64,000 nt of DNA, from the NCBI RefSeq assembly GCF_040536835.1, contig NZ_CP159578.1:1488001-1552000 (forward strand). The letters are read 5' to 3'. Numbering within the stretch: the first letter of the stretch is position 1; each line of letters starts with the position of its first letter. Below, piece after piece: positions 40,480 through 51,853 of this stretch. The translations under genes were made by a program, and so were the position numbers. The notes below the pieces were generated by a model, which made no database searches, was not told where the DNA came from, and saw only the letters and a list, made by a program, of their open reading frames with translations. Origin of the DNA: Salinicola endophyticus (GTDB lineage Bacteria; Pseudomonadota; Gammaproteobacteria; Pseudomonadales; Halomonadaceae).

Positions 40480-41393
40480 GCGCAGACCCCGCACCGCCAA
40501 GCCATCCGCCCCCCGCGGACTCCGGTCACCGTTTCGACGCCGGGCGCCGCTGGGAGGCGCGGCTGGCGCTCGCCTTCGACCGCCGCGAGACCGCCCATGC
40601 CGGGCGTACCCGTTTGACCCGGGCGCACCACAGCGGGCCGCTGCGGGTGCAGCGGCCGTTCTACCCCGAGCCGCTGCAGCCGGCGCTGGTCGAGCCCTGC
40701 CACGTCTATCTGCTGCACCCGCCGGGCGGGCTGGTCAGCGGTGACGCCCTGGCGCTGGAGATCGCGGTGGAGGCCGACGCCCACGCGCTGTTGACCACGC
40801 CGGCGGCGACCAAGCTCTACCGCGCCGACAGCCAGGGCGTGACCTGGCAGCAGCGCAATCACCTGCAGGTGGACGCTGGCGGTCTGCTCGAGTGGCTGCC
40901 CCAGGAGACCATCGCCTTCGACGGCTCGCGCGGGGCGCAGAGCACCACGGTCGAGCTCACTGGCGATGCCCGCTGCCTGGGGTGGGAGGTGATGGCGCTG
41001 GGGCGTCCGGTGGGCGCGCTGCCGTTCGTCAGCGGTGCCATCGAGCAGCGCTTTCGGCTGACCCGCGACGGCCGCCCGCTGTGGCTCGAGCGCCAGCCGC
41101 TCGACCCACATCACGCGCGCTTCCAGGGTCGCTGGGGGCAGGGCGGGGCGAGCGTCCAGGCGACCCTGTGGGCGGCCGGGCTAGCGGCCCCCGAGGTGGC
41201 GGTGGCGGCGCTGCGCGAGGCGCTGCCGGCGGCCCCGCAGTGGGCCGTCACCCAGCGTCTCGGCGTATTGCTGCTGCGCTATCTGGGCGATTCGCGCAAT
41301 CAGGCCTGGGACTACTGCCAGGCCGCCTGGCACACGCTGCGCCCGCTGCTGGCCGAGCGCGAGGCGTGCGAGCCGCGCATCTGGCGCACCTGA
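40476..41393 (+). CDS. ureD: urease accessory protein UreD
   Basis: A 305-residue member of the UreD/UreH family, which docks on the apo-urease trimer and forms the path for nickel and CO2 delivery with UreF and UreG. Landmarks are the conserved LLHPPGGLVSGD turn, LLTTPAATKLYR, and LEWLPQETIAFDG. The N-terminal 18 residues are Pro-rich and likely disordered. ATG fixed by the 4-bp overlap with urtE. Confidence 0.95.
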   Translation: MSADPAPPSHPPPADSGHRFDAGRRWEARLALAFDRRETAHAGRTRLTRAHHSGPLRVQRPFYPEPLQPALVEPCHVYLLHPPGGLVSGDALALEIAVEADAHALLTTPAATKLYRADSQGVTWQQRNHLQVDAGGLLEWLPQETIAFDGSRGAQSTTVELTGDARCLGWEVMALGRPVGALPFVSGAIEQRFRLTRDGRPLWLERQPLDPHHARFQGRWGQGGASVQATLWAAGLAAPEVAVAALREALPAAPQWAVTQRLGVLLLRYLGDSRNQAWDYCQAAWHTLRPLLAEREACEPRIWRT

Positions 41394-41441
41394 GACAACG
41401 ATCAAGGGCGCCCGGCGCCCGCAAGCCCAGGAGACGAGGCG

Positions 41442-41744
41442 ATGGAACTGACACCCCGAGACAAAGACAAGCTGCTGCTGTTCTCCGCCGCCCAGTTGGC
41501 CGAGCGCCGCCGCGCGCGCGGGCTCAAGCTCAACTACCCGGAAGCGGTGGCGCTGATCAGCTTCGAGATCCTCGAAGGCGCCCGCGACGGGCGCAGCGTG
41601 GCCGAGCTGATGGGCTACGGTCGCGAGATCCTGACCCGCGACGACGTGATGGAGGGGGTCGCCGAGATGATCCCCGAGGTGCAGGTTGAGGCGACCTTTC
41701 CCGACGGCACCAAGCTGGTGACCGTGCATTCACCCATCGTATGA
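41442..41744 (+). CDS. ureA: urease gamma subunit
   Basis: 100 residues, the standard length, starting [20 protein letters not shown]. It contains [13 protein letters not shown] and [18 protein letters not shown], hallmarks of UreA. Preceded by AGGAGACGAGGCG. It assembles with UreB and UreC as the (alpha-beta-gamma)3 urease in the cytosol. Confidence 0.98.
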   Translation: MELTPRDKDKLLLFSAAQLAERRRARGLKLNYPEAVALISFEILEGARDGRSVAELMGYGREILTRDDVMEGVAEMIPEVQVEATFPDGTKLVTVHSPIV

Positions 41745-41753
41745 GGGGCGGCC

Positions 41754-42079
41754 ATGATTCCCGGTGAATACCAGTTGCAGGACGGCGAGATCGAGCTCAA
41801 CGCAGGGGGCGACACGATCACCCTGACGGTGGGCAACCGCGGCGACCGCCCGATCCAGGTCGGCTCGCACTACCACTTCGCCGAGACCAACCCGGCGCTC
41901 GAGTTCGATCGTGGCGCCGCGCGAGGTTACCGGCTCGACGTTCCGGCGGGCTCGGCGATCCGTTTCGAGCCGGGTCAGCGCCGGGCGGTGACGCTGGTGC
42001 CGTTTGCCGGCCGGCGGCACGTCTACGGCTTCCGCGGCGAAGTCATGGGTGGGCTGGATGATGCCGTGGAGGATGAAGC

Positions 42080-42083
<4 letters not shown>
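41754..42083 (+). CDS. ureB: urease beta subunit
   Basis: 109 residues starting [18 protein letters not shown], with [37 protein letters not shown] and the C-terminal [10 protein letters not shown]. Normal length. Nine bp after ureA; overlaps ureC by 4 bp. Confidence 0.98.
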
Positions 42084-43783
<1,700 letters not shown>

Positions 43784-43822
43784 CAGGCGGTTTGTTCTGA
43801 TGAGAATGAGAAGGACGACACG

Positions 43823-44398
43823 ATGTTGAAGTTGATCGAGCGCCTCGACGCGGCCTGCGACATGACCGCCGACGATAGCGTCACGCTCCCCTTCGAGCTG
43901 CGCTGCCGCGGGCGCCTCAAGGCCACCAGCGATGGCGGGCGCGAGCTGGGGCTGTTTCTCGACCGCGGCCCGGTGCTGCGCCACGGTGCGCTGCTGCGCG
44001 CGGAGAGCGGTGAGGTGATCGCGGTGCGCGCCGCCGACGAGCCGGTGGTCACCGCTCGGGTCGAGGGCAGCCTGGCGCTGGCTCGGCTCTGCTACCACCT
44101 GGGCAACCGCCATGTGCAGCTGGCGCTGGGTGCCGAGGGCGAGCGCGGCTGGGTGCGCTTTCCCCCCGATCACGTGCTGGAGGCACTGGCGACCCGATTG
44201 GGGGCGACACTGGAGCGTCACCGTGCGCCCTTCGACCCCGAGTCCGGCGCCTATGCCGAGGGGCACGTCCATGGCCACGGTCACAGCCATGGACATGGGC
44301 ATGGACATGAACACGGCCACACGCACGCTCACGCGTCCGAGCGCGGGGGCGCCCTGGTCTACGACTTCGTGCCGCGCGGTCGCGGTCACGAGGATTGA
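43823..44398 (+). CDS. ureE: urease accessory protein UreE with His-rich nickel-binding tail
   Basis: A 191-residue metallochaperone. N-terminal UreE domain followed by the metal-binding domain (CYHLGNRHVQLALG and FDPESGAYAEG). A long C-terminal stretch from about residue 149 alternates His with Gly, Ser and Glu (about 13 His within 27 residues), a nickel store. It donates nickel to UreG. Another 17 residues follow the tail, ending with GRGHED. The 4 bp around the stop nearly abut ureF. Confidence 0.95.
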   Translation: MLKLIERLDAACDMTADDSVTLPFELRCRGRLKATSDGGRELGLFLDRGPVLRHGALLRAESGEVIAVRAADEPVVTARVEGSLALARLCYHLGNRHVQLALGAEGERGWVRFPPDHVLEALATRLGATLERHRAPFDPESGAYAEGHVHGHGHSHGHGHGHEHGHTHAHASERGGALVYDFVPRGRGHED

Positions 44399-44400
44399 GC

Positions 44401-45087
44401 ATGGAGGGGGAGTCGACACGCTCGCCGCTGGCGTTGCTGGGTCTGATGCAGTTGGTGAGCCCGGCGCTGCCGATCGGCGCCTTCGCCTGGTCGCAGGGGC
44501 TGGAGAGTGCCTTCGAGCTCGGCTGGGTGACGGACGAAGCAACCCTCGGCGCCTGGCTCGACGGTGTCCTCGATGACGGCCTGACCCGCTGTGAGCTGCC
44601 GCTGCTCGAACGCCTGTGGCAGGCCTGGGAGCGCGGGGATCGCGCGGCGCTGGCGGCCTGGAACGACTGGCTGCTGGCCAACCGCGAGACCCATGAGCTG
44701 GCCGAGGAGGATCTGCGTCTGGGGCAGTCGCTGGCGCGCCTGCTCGGCGACCTGGGGCTGCTGCCGGAAGATGGCTGGCTGCCGCCGACGCCCACCTACG
44801 TCACGCTGTTCGCCTGGGCGGCGCAGCGGCGCGGTATCGCGCTGACGGATGCCCAACTGGGATTCGCCTGGGCCTGGCTCGAGAACCAGCTGGCGGCGGC
44901 GTGCAAGGCGCTACCGCTGGGGCAGACCGCGGCCCAGCGGCTGGTGGAGCGGCTGCGTCCGGCGCTGGCGGTCGCGGTGACGCGCGCCGCCGAGCTCGAC
45001 GACGAGGATTTGGGCCCGGCGCTGCCGGGGCTGGCCCTGGCCAGTGCGCTGCACGAGACGCAGTACTCGCGGCTGTTTCGCAGCTGA
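44401..45087 (+). CDS. ureF: urease accessory protein UreF
   Basis: 228 residues from ATG 44401 (a TTG two codons earlier is possible). The conserved N-terminal segment MQLVSPALPIGAFAWSQGLE is diagnostic, and the C-terminal ASALHETQYSRLFRS is typical. UreF forms the UreD-UreF-UreG pre-activation complex and controls UreG GTPase use. It starts 2 bp after the ureE stop. Confidence 0.95.
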   Translation: MEGESTRSPLALLGLMQLVSPALPIGAFAWSQGLESAFELGWVTDEATLGAWLDGVLDDGLTRCELPLLERLWQAWERGDRAALAAWNDWLLANRETHELAEEDLRLGQSLARLLGDLGLLPEDGWLPPTPTYVTLFAWAAQRRGIALTDAQLGFAWAWLENQLAAACKALPLGQTAAQRLVERLRPALAVAVTRAAELDDEDLGPALPGLALASALHETQYSRLFRS

Positions 45088-45212
45088 CCGGTGGACGTGA
45101 CGGCATCATCGCCGAGCGAGACCGATGACAGCGCCACACTGAGCTTTCATACGCAATAGGCATCCGCGCCGGGGCGGGATCGGTCGGCGCGAAGACGAAA
45201 GGAGAGAGGGAT

Positions 45213-45875
45213 ATGCAACACTGTCTGCGAGTGGGCGTCGGCGGCCCGGTCGGGTCCGGCAAGACCGCTCTGCTCAAGCAGCTCTGCCTGGCGCTGCGCG
45301 AGCACTACGATATCGCGGTGGTCACCAACGACATCTATACCCGCGAGGACGCGGACTTCCTGCTGCGCCACGACGCGCTGGATGCCGACCGCATCATCGG
45401 CGTCGAGACCGGTGGCTGCCCGCACACCGCGATCCGCGAGGACGCCTCGATGAATCTGGCGGCGATCGACGACCTCCATGCGCGGCACCCGACGCTGGAG
45501 CTGGTGCTGGTGGAGTCGGGGGGCGACAACCTCGCCGCGACCTTCAGCCCCGAGCTCTCCGACCTGACCCTCTACGTGATCGATGTCTCCGCCGGTGACA
45601 AGATTCCGCGCAAGGGCGGGCCGGGGATCACCAAGTCGGATCTGCTGATCATCAACAAGATCGATATCGCCGAGCGCGTCCACGCCTCGCTCGAGGTCAT
45701 GGAACGCGACGCCAAGATGATGCGCGGCCCGCGCCCCTTCGTCTTCGCCAACCTCTATGACGGGGTCGGCGTCGAGACCATCGTGCGCTTCATCCTCGAC
45801 CGCGGGATGCTGCCGGAGCGCCGCGGCGAGGCGCAGCGAGCGCGGGCCGATCAGGCGCTGCTGTGTGCCGAGTGA
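45213..45875 (+). CDS. ureG: urease accessory GTPase UreG
   Basis: A 220-residue SIMIBI GTPase. P-loop [15 protein letters not shown], metal-binding CPH in [30 protein letters not shown] and base-recognition NKIDIA. It carries nickel to the urease complex. Preceded by AAAGGAGAGAGGG. A 125-bp gap separates it from ureF, the largest in the urease part of the operon. Confidence 0.98.
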   Translation: MQHCLRVGVGGPVGSGKTALLKQLCLALREHYDIAVVTNDIYTREDADFLLRHDALDADRIIGVETGGCPHTAIREDASMNLAAIDDLHARHPTLELVLVESGGDNLAATFSPELSDLTLYVIDVSAGDKIPRKGGPGITKSDLLIINKIDIAERVHASLEVMERDAKMMRGPRPFVFANLYDGVGVETIVRFILDRGMLPERRGEAQRARADQALLCAE

Positions 45876-45959
45876 ATCGGTCCTGTTCACACTGATATCG
45901 ACGCTTTCACATCCAAGCCGCTACCCATCACCCACCATCCACCACCCAAGGAGTACACC

Positions 45960-46571
45960 ATGCAAGCTCGACCCTCTCGTCGCACCGCACGCCGTCTGGC
46001 CTGGCTCGGCGCCCCGCTGGCGCTGCTGCTGGCCTCGGCGGCCTACGCTCACCCGGGGCAGCTGCCGCATACCCATGGCGGCAGTTTTCTGGCCGGCCTG
46101 ATGCACCCGCTGACCGGGCTCGACCATCTGCTGGCGATGCTGGCGATCGGGCTGTGGAGCTGCCGCCAGGCGCCCACGCTGCGCCGGGCGATGCCTGCGC
46201 TGATCGCGCTGGGCATGGTCTGCGGTGCTGGCCTGGCCTGGGCCGGGGTGCCGCTGCTGGGGGTGGAGTTCGGCATCGCCTCCAGCGTGCTGCTGGCGGG
46301 GGTGCTGCTGGCGACGCTGGTCAAGCTGCCCAGCGCGGTGGGTGGCACACTGGTGTTCGCCTTCATCCTGCTGCACGGTCACGCTCACGGCAGCGAACTG
46401 GCGCCGGGCGCCTCGGCGCTGCTCTATGCGCTGGGCTTCGTGGTCACCAGCGTGGCGATCACCCTTGTCGGGCGCCACGCCGGTGCCTGGCTGGCCCAGC
46501 GTGACAGCCGCTGGCTGCGCGGCATCGGTGCCGCCATCGCTGCGGCCGGCGGGGCGCTGATGCTGGGCTGA
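45960..46571 (+). CDS. ureJ: HupE/UreJ-family nickel permease or accessory membrane protein
   Basis: 203 residues with a cleavable-looking signal (RLAWLGAPLALLLASAAYAH, cleavage near residue 30) and about six membrane helices. The HupE/UreJ His motifs are HPGQLPHTHGG, HPLTGLDHLLAML and LLHGHAHGSE. Members are thought to help nickel uptake for urease or hydrogenase; the place after ureG supports urease. A terminator follows. Confidence 0.92.
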   Translation: MQARPSRRTARRLAWLGAPLALLLASAAYAHPGQLPHTHGGSFLAGLMHPLTGLDHLLAMLAIGLWSCRQAPTLRRAMPALIALGMVCGAGLAWAGVPLLGVEFGIASSVLLAGVLLATLVKLPSAVGGTLVFAFILLHGHAHGSELAPGASALLYALGFVVTSVAITLVGRHAGAWLAQRDSRWLRGIGAAIAAAGGALMLG

Positions 46572-46726
46572 GTTCTCCGCCCCGTCAGCTCTCTTGCGCA
46601 TCCGGCTCGGTATCGGCTGCGTACCTTGGTTACCTGCCGGCGCTGCATGGCCGGGCAGGTGACTCGGCGCTGCGGCCCTGATCGCGGCGCCGGCTGGTTC
46701 TGCCGGTGCGCTGTTACGATCCTTCC

Positions 46727-46749
46727 AGGCCGCTTCCACGGCCTTTTTT
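46727..46749 (+). terminator. intrinsic terminator of the urt-ure unit
   Basis: Stem AGGCCG/CGGCCT (6 bp) followed by TTTTT, about 155 bp after the ureJ stop. Confidence 0.7.
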
Positions 46750-46820
46750 GGGTTTCGTCGAAGGTCAGCTTTCGGGGGCTTGGGGCTCGCACAAGGCCAG
46801 TATCGGGGCCTCATATACGC

Positions 46821-47636
46821 TCAGCGCGGATGGCGCACGCGGCGATAGCCCGCATTGATGAAGCAGTAGCCGCCGTAGGCGATCAGGCCGCAGGCGACCC
46901 CGCCCAGCAGGAAGTCGCCGTAGGGCTGGTGGGCCAGCAGATCGAGGGCGCCGCCCAGACCCTGGGTCTGGCTGGGCGAGAGCTGCCAGGCGGCCAGGCC
47001 GAGCAGGCCGCCGATCAGGATGAAGGTCACGCCGCGGGCGGCCAGCCCGACTCTGGCGATGCCCTCGAGCAGCGGCAGCGGTGGGTTGGGGCGCTGGTCG
47101 AGATGCCAGTTCTTGCGGTAGGCGCGCCGCCAGGCGCGCACGAGCTGATGCACGCCCACCGCGACGAAGCCCAATCCCACCGCCAGCAGCAGCCAGCGCC
47201 CGCCCGGGATACCCAGCAGCCACTCGGTGCGACGGCTGTTATCCTCCTGGGATGAGCTCGATACGCTGTGCAGCAGCAGGGTCGCGCACTGCCACGCCAG
47301 GGTGGCGTAGAGGCCAGCGCTGAGGGCGAACCCCAGCCGCTGCAGCCAACCCTTCCAGTCGTTACCCTTGTGCTCGGTGTCCCAGATCGCCTGGCCCAGG
47401 CGCCAGGCGACATAGGCGACCAGGCCCAGGCCGAGCAGCACCAGCAGCACGCTGCCGAAGGGCCACAGCGCGATCTTGCGGATCACCTCGCTGGTGCCAC
47501 TCTCGCTGCCGCCCAGACCAATGGTGGTGAGCAGGGCGAGCCAGCCCACCGCGACATAGATCAGGCCCTTGGCGGTATAGCCGACGGATGCGCTGAAGCG
47601 CAGCCCGTCGCGGAGTCGAGAGTGTCGTGGCGGCAT
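46821..47636 (-). CDS. DUF1206 membrane protein
   Basis: Start at ATG 47636 (MPPRHSRLRDGLRFSASVGY) with AAGGAC upstream; the frame extends further but without coding signal. The 271-residue product has six hydrophobic helices arranged as three repeated pairs. Each repeat begins with an aromatic/Gly-rich phrase such as GYTAKGLIYVAVGWLAL, GFALSAGLYATLAWQC and GLAARGVTFILIGGLL, the DUF1206 triplication. Function unknown. Convergent with the urease operon. Confidence 0.88.
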   Translation of the reverse strand: MPPRHSRLRDGLRFSASVGYTAKGLIYVAVGWLALLTTIGLGGSESGTSEVIRKIALWPFGSVLLVLLGLGLVAYVAWRLGQAIWDTEHKGNDWKGWLQRLGFALSAGLYATLAWQCATLLLHSVSSSSQEDNSRRTEWLLGIPGGRWLLLAVGLGFVAVGVHQLVRAWRRAYRKNWHLDQRPNPPLPLLEGIARVGLAARGVTFILIGGLLGLAAWQLSPSQTQGLGGALDLLAHQPYGDFLLGGVACGLIAYGGYCFINAGYRRVRHPR

Positions 47637-47784
47637 GGAGGTCCTTGAACGCGAGTGATCCCTGCAGCCTAGCAGCTCGCCGGGTTCGGCGCCGATGCCC
47701 AATGCGATACGCTATCCTGTCGCTGGTCGCCGGGTGGGGCGGTGAAAACTCGTGAAGCACGCGTGACATACTGTGGGAATATCG

Positions 47785-48018
47785 ATGAAGCATTTCGTGG
47801 TACGCCCGCGTTCGGCGGCGGGCTGGGGGCTGTTGCTGCTGTTCCTGGGCCTGATCGGTATGGGCCTGTGGCCGGTGGTGGCCGGCGTCAATCGGGCGCG
47901 GCTGGCGTTCGGGCTGCCGTGGCTGGCGCTGTGGGCCTATGCGATCGTGGCCGGCTGCTGGGTCGCCATGCTGCTGGGCAACCGCTGGCTGGCGCGGCGG
48001 GGGCGCGGCGATGAGTGA
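47785..48018 (+). CDS. DUF3311-like small membrane protein, symporter partner
   Basis: 77 residues from ATG 47785 (MKHFVVRPRSAAGWGLLLLF); a GTG 12 bp upstream is an alternative. Two membrane helices (WGLLLLFLGLIGMGLWPVV and LPWLALWAYAIVAGCWVAML) and a basic tail. Small two-helix proteins of this kind directly precede sodium/solute symporter genes, like DUF3311 and DUF485 proteins. Overlaps the symporter start by 8 bp. Confidence 0.8.
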   Translation: MKHFVVRPRSAAGWGLLLLFLGLIGMGLWPVVAGVNRARLAFGLPWLALWAYAIVAGCWVAMLLGNRWLARRGRGDE

Positions 48019-49498
48019 ACTCGCGACGCGCAGCCTGATGCCTTTGTGGATCACCCTGGGCTATGTCGCGGTGGCGCTGGTGATCGGCCTGCGCGCGCGC
48101 CGTGGCCGCATCATGGACAGCTTGGAGGAGTGGGGCGTGGCCGGGCGCAGCATGGGCGGCGTGACGCTCTATCTGCTGATCGCCGCCGGCAGCATCAGCG
48201 CCTATACCTTCATGGGGGCGCCCGGCTGGGCCTACAGCAAGGGGGTCGCGGTCTTCTACGTGGTGATCTATCTCTCCTACCTGGCGCTGGTGGCGTGGTA
48301 TTGCGGGCCGCGGGTGTGGGAGTTCGGCCGGCGCTTTGGTCACGTCACCCAGGGGGCGGCCATTGCCGACCGTTACCAGAGTCCGCTGCTGGGTGGCCTG
48401 GCGGCGCTGGTGATGTCGATCGGCTCACTGGCCTACGCGGTGCTGCAGACCATGGGGTCGGCCTACATTCTGGCGGTGATGAGCGGCGGGCGTATTCCGG
48501 TCTGGGCGGGCGTGATCCTGATCCTGGCGGCGATGGCGCTCTATCTCTACGTCAGCGGGCAGCACGCCATCGGCCTGACCAACGCCTTCCAGGGCGTACT
48601 GATGCTGGTGGTGGCGTGGAGTGTCGGGCTGTGGTCGGCCCACACCGCCAGCGGCGAACTGGGTTTCGGCGCCATCTTCGCGCGCCTGCAGGCCGAGCGC
48701 CCCGACTTCCTGACCCTGCCGGGGGCGGGCGGCGACATGAGCTTCGCCTTCTGGACCACCTCGATCATCGTCTCGATGCTCTCTTTCATGCCGCCGGTGT
48801 GGAGCCAGTGGATGAGCGCTCGCTCCGCCGACACCATCCGCCGCAGCGCGACCTGGCTGCCGACCTACTACATCGTGGTGCTGCCGATGGTGGTGGTAGG
48901 CTTCATCGGCATCCTGGCGCTGCCACAGCTCGAACGCGCCGACACCGTGGCCCTGAGCTACGCCCTCGGCCATCTGCCGGTGTGGCTGGTGGGACTGCTG
49001 GGGGCGGGCACCCTGGCGGCGGCGATGTCCTCGTGCGAGCCGTTTCTGCACTCGGTGGCGATGGCCTATGCGCGGGATATCGCCCAGCCGCTATGGCGCC
49101 TGGGCGACCGCGCCACGGCGCGTCTGGCGCGGTGCCTGCTGATCCCGATCATGGCGCTGATCGTGGCCCCGGTGGCGATCAGCGAACCCAGCAACCTGGT
49201 GATGATCCTGCTGGTGGGGCTCGGCTTCGCCACTCAGGTGCTGCCGGCCTTCATCGGCATGTTCGTGTGGACCCGCGCCTCCACCGCCGGGGTGATCGCC
49301 GGCATTGTCGCCGGCTTCTGCGTGACCCTTGCCTTCACCCTGATCTGGCGCAACCCCCTCGGCGTGCATGCCGGCTTCTGGGGGCTGCTGGTCAACCTGC
49401 CGCTGTTCGTGGGCGTGTCGCTGCTGACGCGGCCGGTGCGCGACGACGTGGTCGAGCGCTTCTTCGCCGTCAGCGCGCCGGGCCGCGATCGCGGCTGA
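48011..49498 (+). CDS. sodium:solute symporter (SSS family)
   Basis: 495 residues from ATG 48011 (MSELATRSLMPLWITLGYVA). About 13 membrane helices; SSS hallmarks VAGRSMGGVTLYLLIAAGSI, AYTFMGAPGWAYSKG and the core LLGAGTLAAAMSSCEPFLHS. It resembles the solute symporters paired with DUF3311 proteins, which usually carry organic acids or similar anions. The substrate is not visible in the sequence. Confidence 0.9.
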   Translation: MSELATRSLMPLWITLGYVAVALVIGLRARRGRIMDSLEEWGVAGRSMGGVTLYLLIAAGSISAYTFMGAPGWAYSKGVAVFYVVIYLSYLALVAWYCGPRVWEFGRRFGHVTQGAAIADRYQSPLLGGLAALVMSIGSLAYAVLQTMGSAYILAVMSGGRIPVWAGVILILAAMALYLYVSGQHAIGLTNAFQGVLMLVVAWSVGLWSAHTASGELGFGAIFARLQAERPDFLTLPGAGGDMSFAFWTTSIIVSMLSFMPPVWSQWMSARSADTIRRSATWLPTYYIVVLPMVVVGFIGILALPQLERADTVALSYALGHLPVWLVGLLGAGTLAAAMSSCEPFLHSVAMAYARDIAQPLWRLGDRATARLARCLLIPIMALIVAPVAISEPSNLVMILLVGLGFATQVLPAFIGMFVWTRASTAGVIAGIVAGFCVTLAFTLIWRNPLGVHAGFWGLLVNLPLFVGVSLLTRPVRDDVVERFFAVSAPGRDRG

Positions 49499-49511
49499 TG
49501 TGCGGGCGGGC

Positions 49512-50258
49512 TCAGCCGGGGTTGGCGGCGAGGATCTTCTTCAGGAAGCGCTGGGTGCGCTCGTCGCGGGGCTGGCTGAACAGCGTCGCCGGCGGCCCCT
49601 GCTCGATGATCCGCCCCTCGTCCATGAATACCACGCGGTCGGCGACTTCGCGGGCGAACTGCATCTCGTGAGTCACTACGATCATGGTCTGGTGCTCCGC
49701 CGCGAGCTGCTTCATCAGTCCCAGCACCTCCTCGACCCATTGCGGGTCGAGGGCCGAGGTCGGCTCATCGAACAGGATCACTTCGGCGTTGGCCGCCATG
49801 GCTCGGCCGATACCGACGCGCTGCTGCTGCCCCCCCGAGAGCGAGGCGGGATAGGCATCGGCTTTGTCGGCCAGGCCGATGCGCTCGAGGATCTTGCGCG
49901 CCCGGGCATGCGCCTCGCGCTTGGAGAGACCGTCGACGACGATCATGCCCTCGGCGATGTTCTGAAGCGCGGTCTTGTTGGCGAACAGGGCGTAGTTCTG
50001 GAAGACGAAGGCGGTGCGTCGGCGCAGGGCGAGAATCTGCGCCTGGGTAGCGCGAGTGGCATCGACCTGGAGATCGCCCACCGTGAGCTGGCCGGCATCC
50101 GGGTGCTCGAGGAAGTTGATGCAGCGCAGCAGGGTCGACTTGCCGGTGCCGGAGGGGCCGACCACGACGATGATCTCGCCGCGCTCGAGTTTCAAGTCGA
50201 TGGCGTCGAAGACCACCTGGTCGCCGAACTGCTTGCGGATACCCTTGAGTTCGATCAT
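49512..50258 (-). CDS. polar amino-acid ABC transporter ATP-binding protein
   Basis: 248 residues starting MIELKGIRKQFGDQVVFDAI; start fixed by ATGA overlap with the permease gene. Walker A VVVGPSGTGKSTLLRCIN, signature LSGGQQQRVGIGRAM, Walker B VILFDEPTSALDP, switch His VVTHEMQFA. Closest in character to the GlnQ/TcyN (YecC) group. The frame continues upstream through the permease without coding meaning. Confidence 0.95.
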   Translation of the reverse strand: MIELKGIRKQFGDQVVFDAIDLKLERGEIIVVVGPSGTGKSTLLRCINFLEHPDAGQLTVGDLQVDATRATQAQILALRRRTAFVFQNYALFANKTALQNIAEGMIVVDGLSKREAHARARKILERIGLADKADAYPASLSGGQQQRVGIGRAMAANAEVILFDEPTSALDPQWVEEVLGLMKQLAAEHQTMIVVTHEMQFAREVADRVVFMDEGRIIEQGPPATLFSQPRDERTQRFLKKILAANPG

Positions 50259-50929
50259 CGCTGATAGGCCCGGTTGAGTCGTTGCTCCAGCCATTTCTGT
50301 ACCCACGACAGGGCTTCCACCACGACCCAGTAGATCACGGCGACGACCAGAAAGGCTTCGAAGTAGAGAAAGCTGCTGGCGGCTTCCTTCTGAGTCGCTC
50401 CCATCAGCTCGGTGACACCCAGGGTGAAGGCGAGCGAGGTCGACTTGATCATGTCGATGAAGTAGTTCATCAGCGTCGGCGTGGCGACGCGGGTCGCCTG
50501 GGGCAGCACGATGCGCCGCATCAGCTGGCCCTGGGTCATGCCCACCGAGAGCGCGGCTTCGGTCTGGCTGCGGTCGATCCCGACGATGGCGGCGCGGATC
50601 GACTCCGCCATGTAGGCCGAGAAGTGCAGCGTCAGACCGAGAATGGTGGCGGTGATGCCGTTGATCGAGACCAGGAAGGTGAGTACCTGCGGCAGCCCGT
50701 AGTAGAACAGAAACAGCTGCACCAGCAGCGGCGTGCCGCGGAAGAACGAGATGAACAGCAGGGCGAAAGCGTTGAGCCCGGGTAGCTGGGTCACCCGGAT
50801 CACCGCCAGCAGCGAAGCCAGGAGCAGGGCGCACAGCATGCCTGCGGCGGCCATGCCCAGGGTCAACGGCAGGTAGCCCAGAAGAATGGGCACCAGGCCC
50901 AGCATGTAGTCGACATTGAGTGCGTGCAT
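50255..50929 (-). CDS. polar amino-acid ABC transporter permease
   Basis: 224 residues from ATG 50929 (MHALNVDYMLGLVPILLGYL); a GTG at 50938 is an alternative. Five membrane helices of the His/Glu/Gln/Arg permease type, with ISFFRGTPLLVQLFLFYYGL and the EAA loop EAALSVGMTQGQLMRRIVLP. One permease gene only, so it probably works as a homodimer, as for TcyL. Confidence 0.93.
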   Translation of the reverse strand: MHALNVDYMLGLVPILLGYLPLTLGMAAAGMLCALLLASLLAVIRVTQLPGLNAFALLFISFFRGTPLLVQLFLFYYGLPQVLTFLVSINGITATILGLTLHFSAYMAESIRAAIVGIDRSQTEAALSVGMTQGQLMRRIVLPQATRVATPTLMNYFIDMIKSTSLAFTLGVTELMGATQKEAASSFLYFEAFLVVAVIYWVVVEALSWVQKWLEQRLNRAYQR

Positions 50930-51070
50930 AGAGGTCACTACGCCGCGCAGCGCGGCCGTGGATAACAGAAAGGCCCATGAAGCCGGCGAGCGTCATGGGC
51001 CGTGTCGCCCCGGCGCAGCCCTGCGTGCAGGACGCAGGGCAAGACCCGAGGGCGGCGTGGGATCAGAGTA

Positions 51071-51853
51071 TCAGGGTTGGGTGATATCGGTACCGAACCA
51101 CTTCTCGGAGATCGCCTTCAGCTTGCCGCTATCACGCAGCTTGGCCAGCGCCGCGTTGACACGATCACGCAGGGCTGCGCCGGCTTCGTCGTCGCGGAAG
51201 GGGTAGGCGTTCTGGATCTGCGAGAAGGGCTGGCCGGCAAGCTCGAGCGGCAGCGGCTTGTCCTTGATCACCTGGGTCGCGCTGACACGGTCCATGACGA
51301 AGGCATCGGCACGGCCGAGGGCCACGTCCTGCTCGATATTGGAGTCGTAGGTCTTGATATTGATCTGATCGGCGTAGGGCAGCTCCTCGAGCAGCGCCTC
51401 GTAGTTGGAGCCGAGGTTGACCGCGACGGTCTTGCCTTTTAGATCTTCGACGCCGTGAATGGTGTCGTTGCCCTTGCGCACCACGACCTGGGCGCCGTCA
51501 TAGACGTAGGGCGTGCTGAACAGATATTTCTTCTCACGCTCAGGGGTGATGGTGATCTGGTTGGCGATGGTGTCGATGCGCCCGGAGTCGAGCATCCCGG
51601 CAAGCCCGGAGAAACTGGCGGTGACGAAATCGATGTCATCGCCGGTCTCTTCGCCGATGGCGTTCATCAGATCGACCTCGAAGCCCTTGAGCACGTCATG
51701 GTCGACGAAGGTGAACGGATAGTAGCCGCCGGACATGCCCACGCGCAGCGTATCGGCGTGCGCCATACCGCCCAGCGAAACCAGTCCAAGACCCAGGGCC
51801 AGGGCGCCACTGCGCAGCATACGGCCAGCCAGAGAGTGTGCGTATCGAGCCAT
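51071..51853 (-). CDS. polar amino-acid ABC transporter substrate-binding protein
   Basis: 260 residues from ATG 51853 (MARYAHSLAGRMLRSGALAL) with GAGGAG 9 bases upstream. Signal peptide ending near MAHA (residue 33). Periplasmic SBP family 3 fold: LRVGMSGGYYPFTFVDHDVL, GFEVDLMNAIGEETGDDIDF, and SGKLKAISEKWFG at the end. The three-gene set resembles E. coli tcyJ-tcyL-tcyN (cystine), but the ligand is not certain. A 130-bp gap with a weak dyad separates it from the permease gene. Confidence 0.92.
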   Translation of the reverse strand: MARYAHSLAGRMLRSGALALGLGLVSLGGMAHADTLRVGMSGGYYPFTFVDHDVLKGFEVDLMNAIGEETGDDIDFVTASFSGLAGMLDSGRIDTIANQITITPEREKKYLFSTPYVYDGAQVVVRKGNDTIHGVEDLKGKTVAVNLGSNYEALLEELPYADQINIKTYDSNIEQDVALGRADAFVMDRVSATQVIKDKPLPLELAGQPFSQIQNAYPFRDDEAGAALRDRVNAALAKLRDSGKLKAISEKWFGTDITQP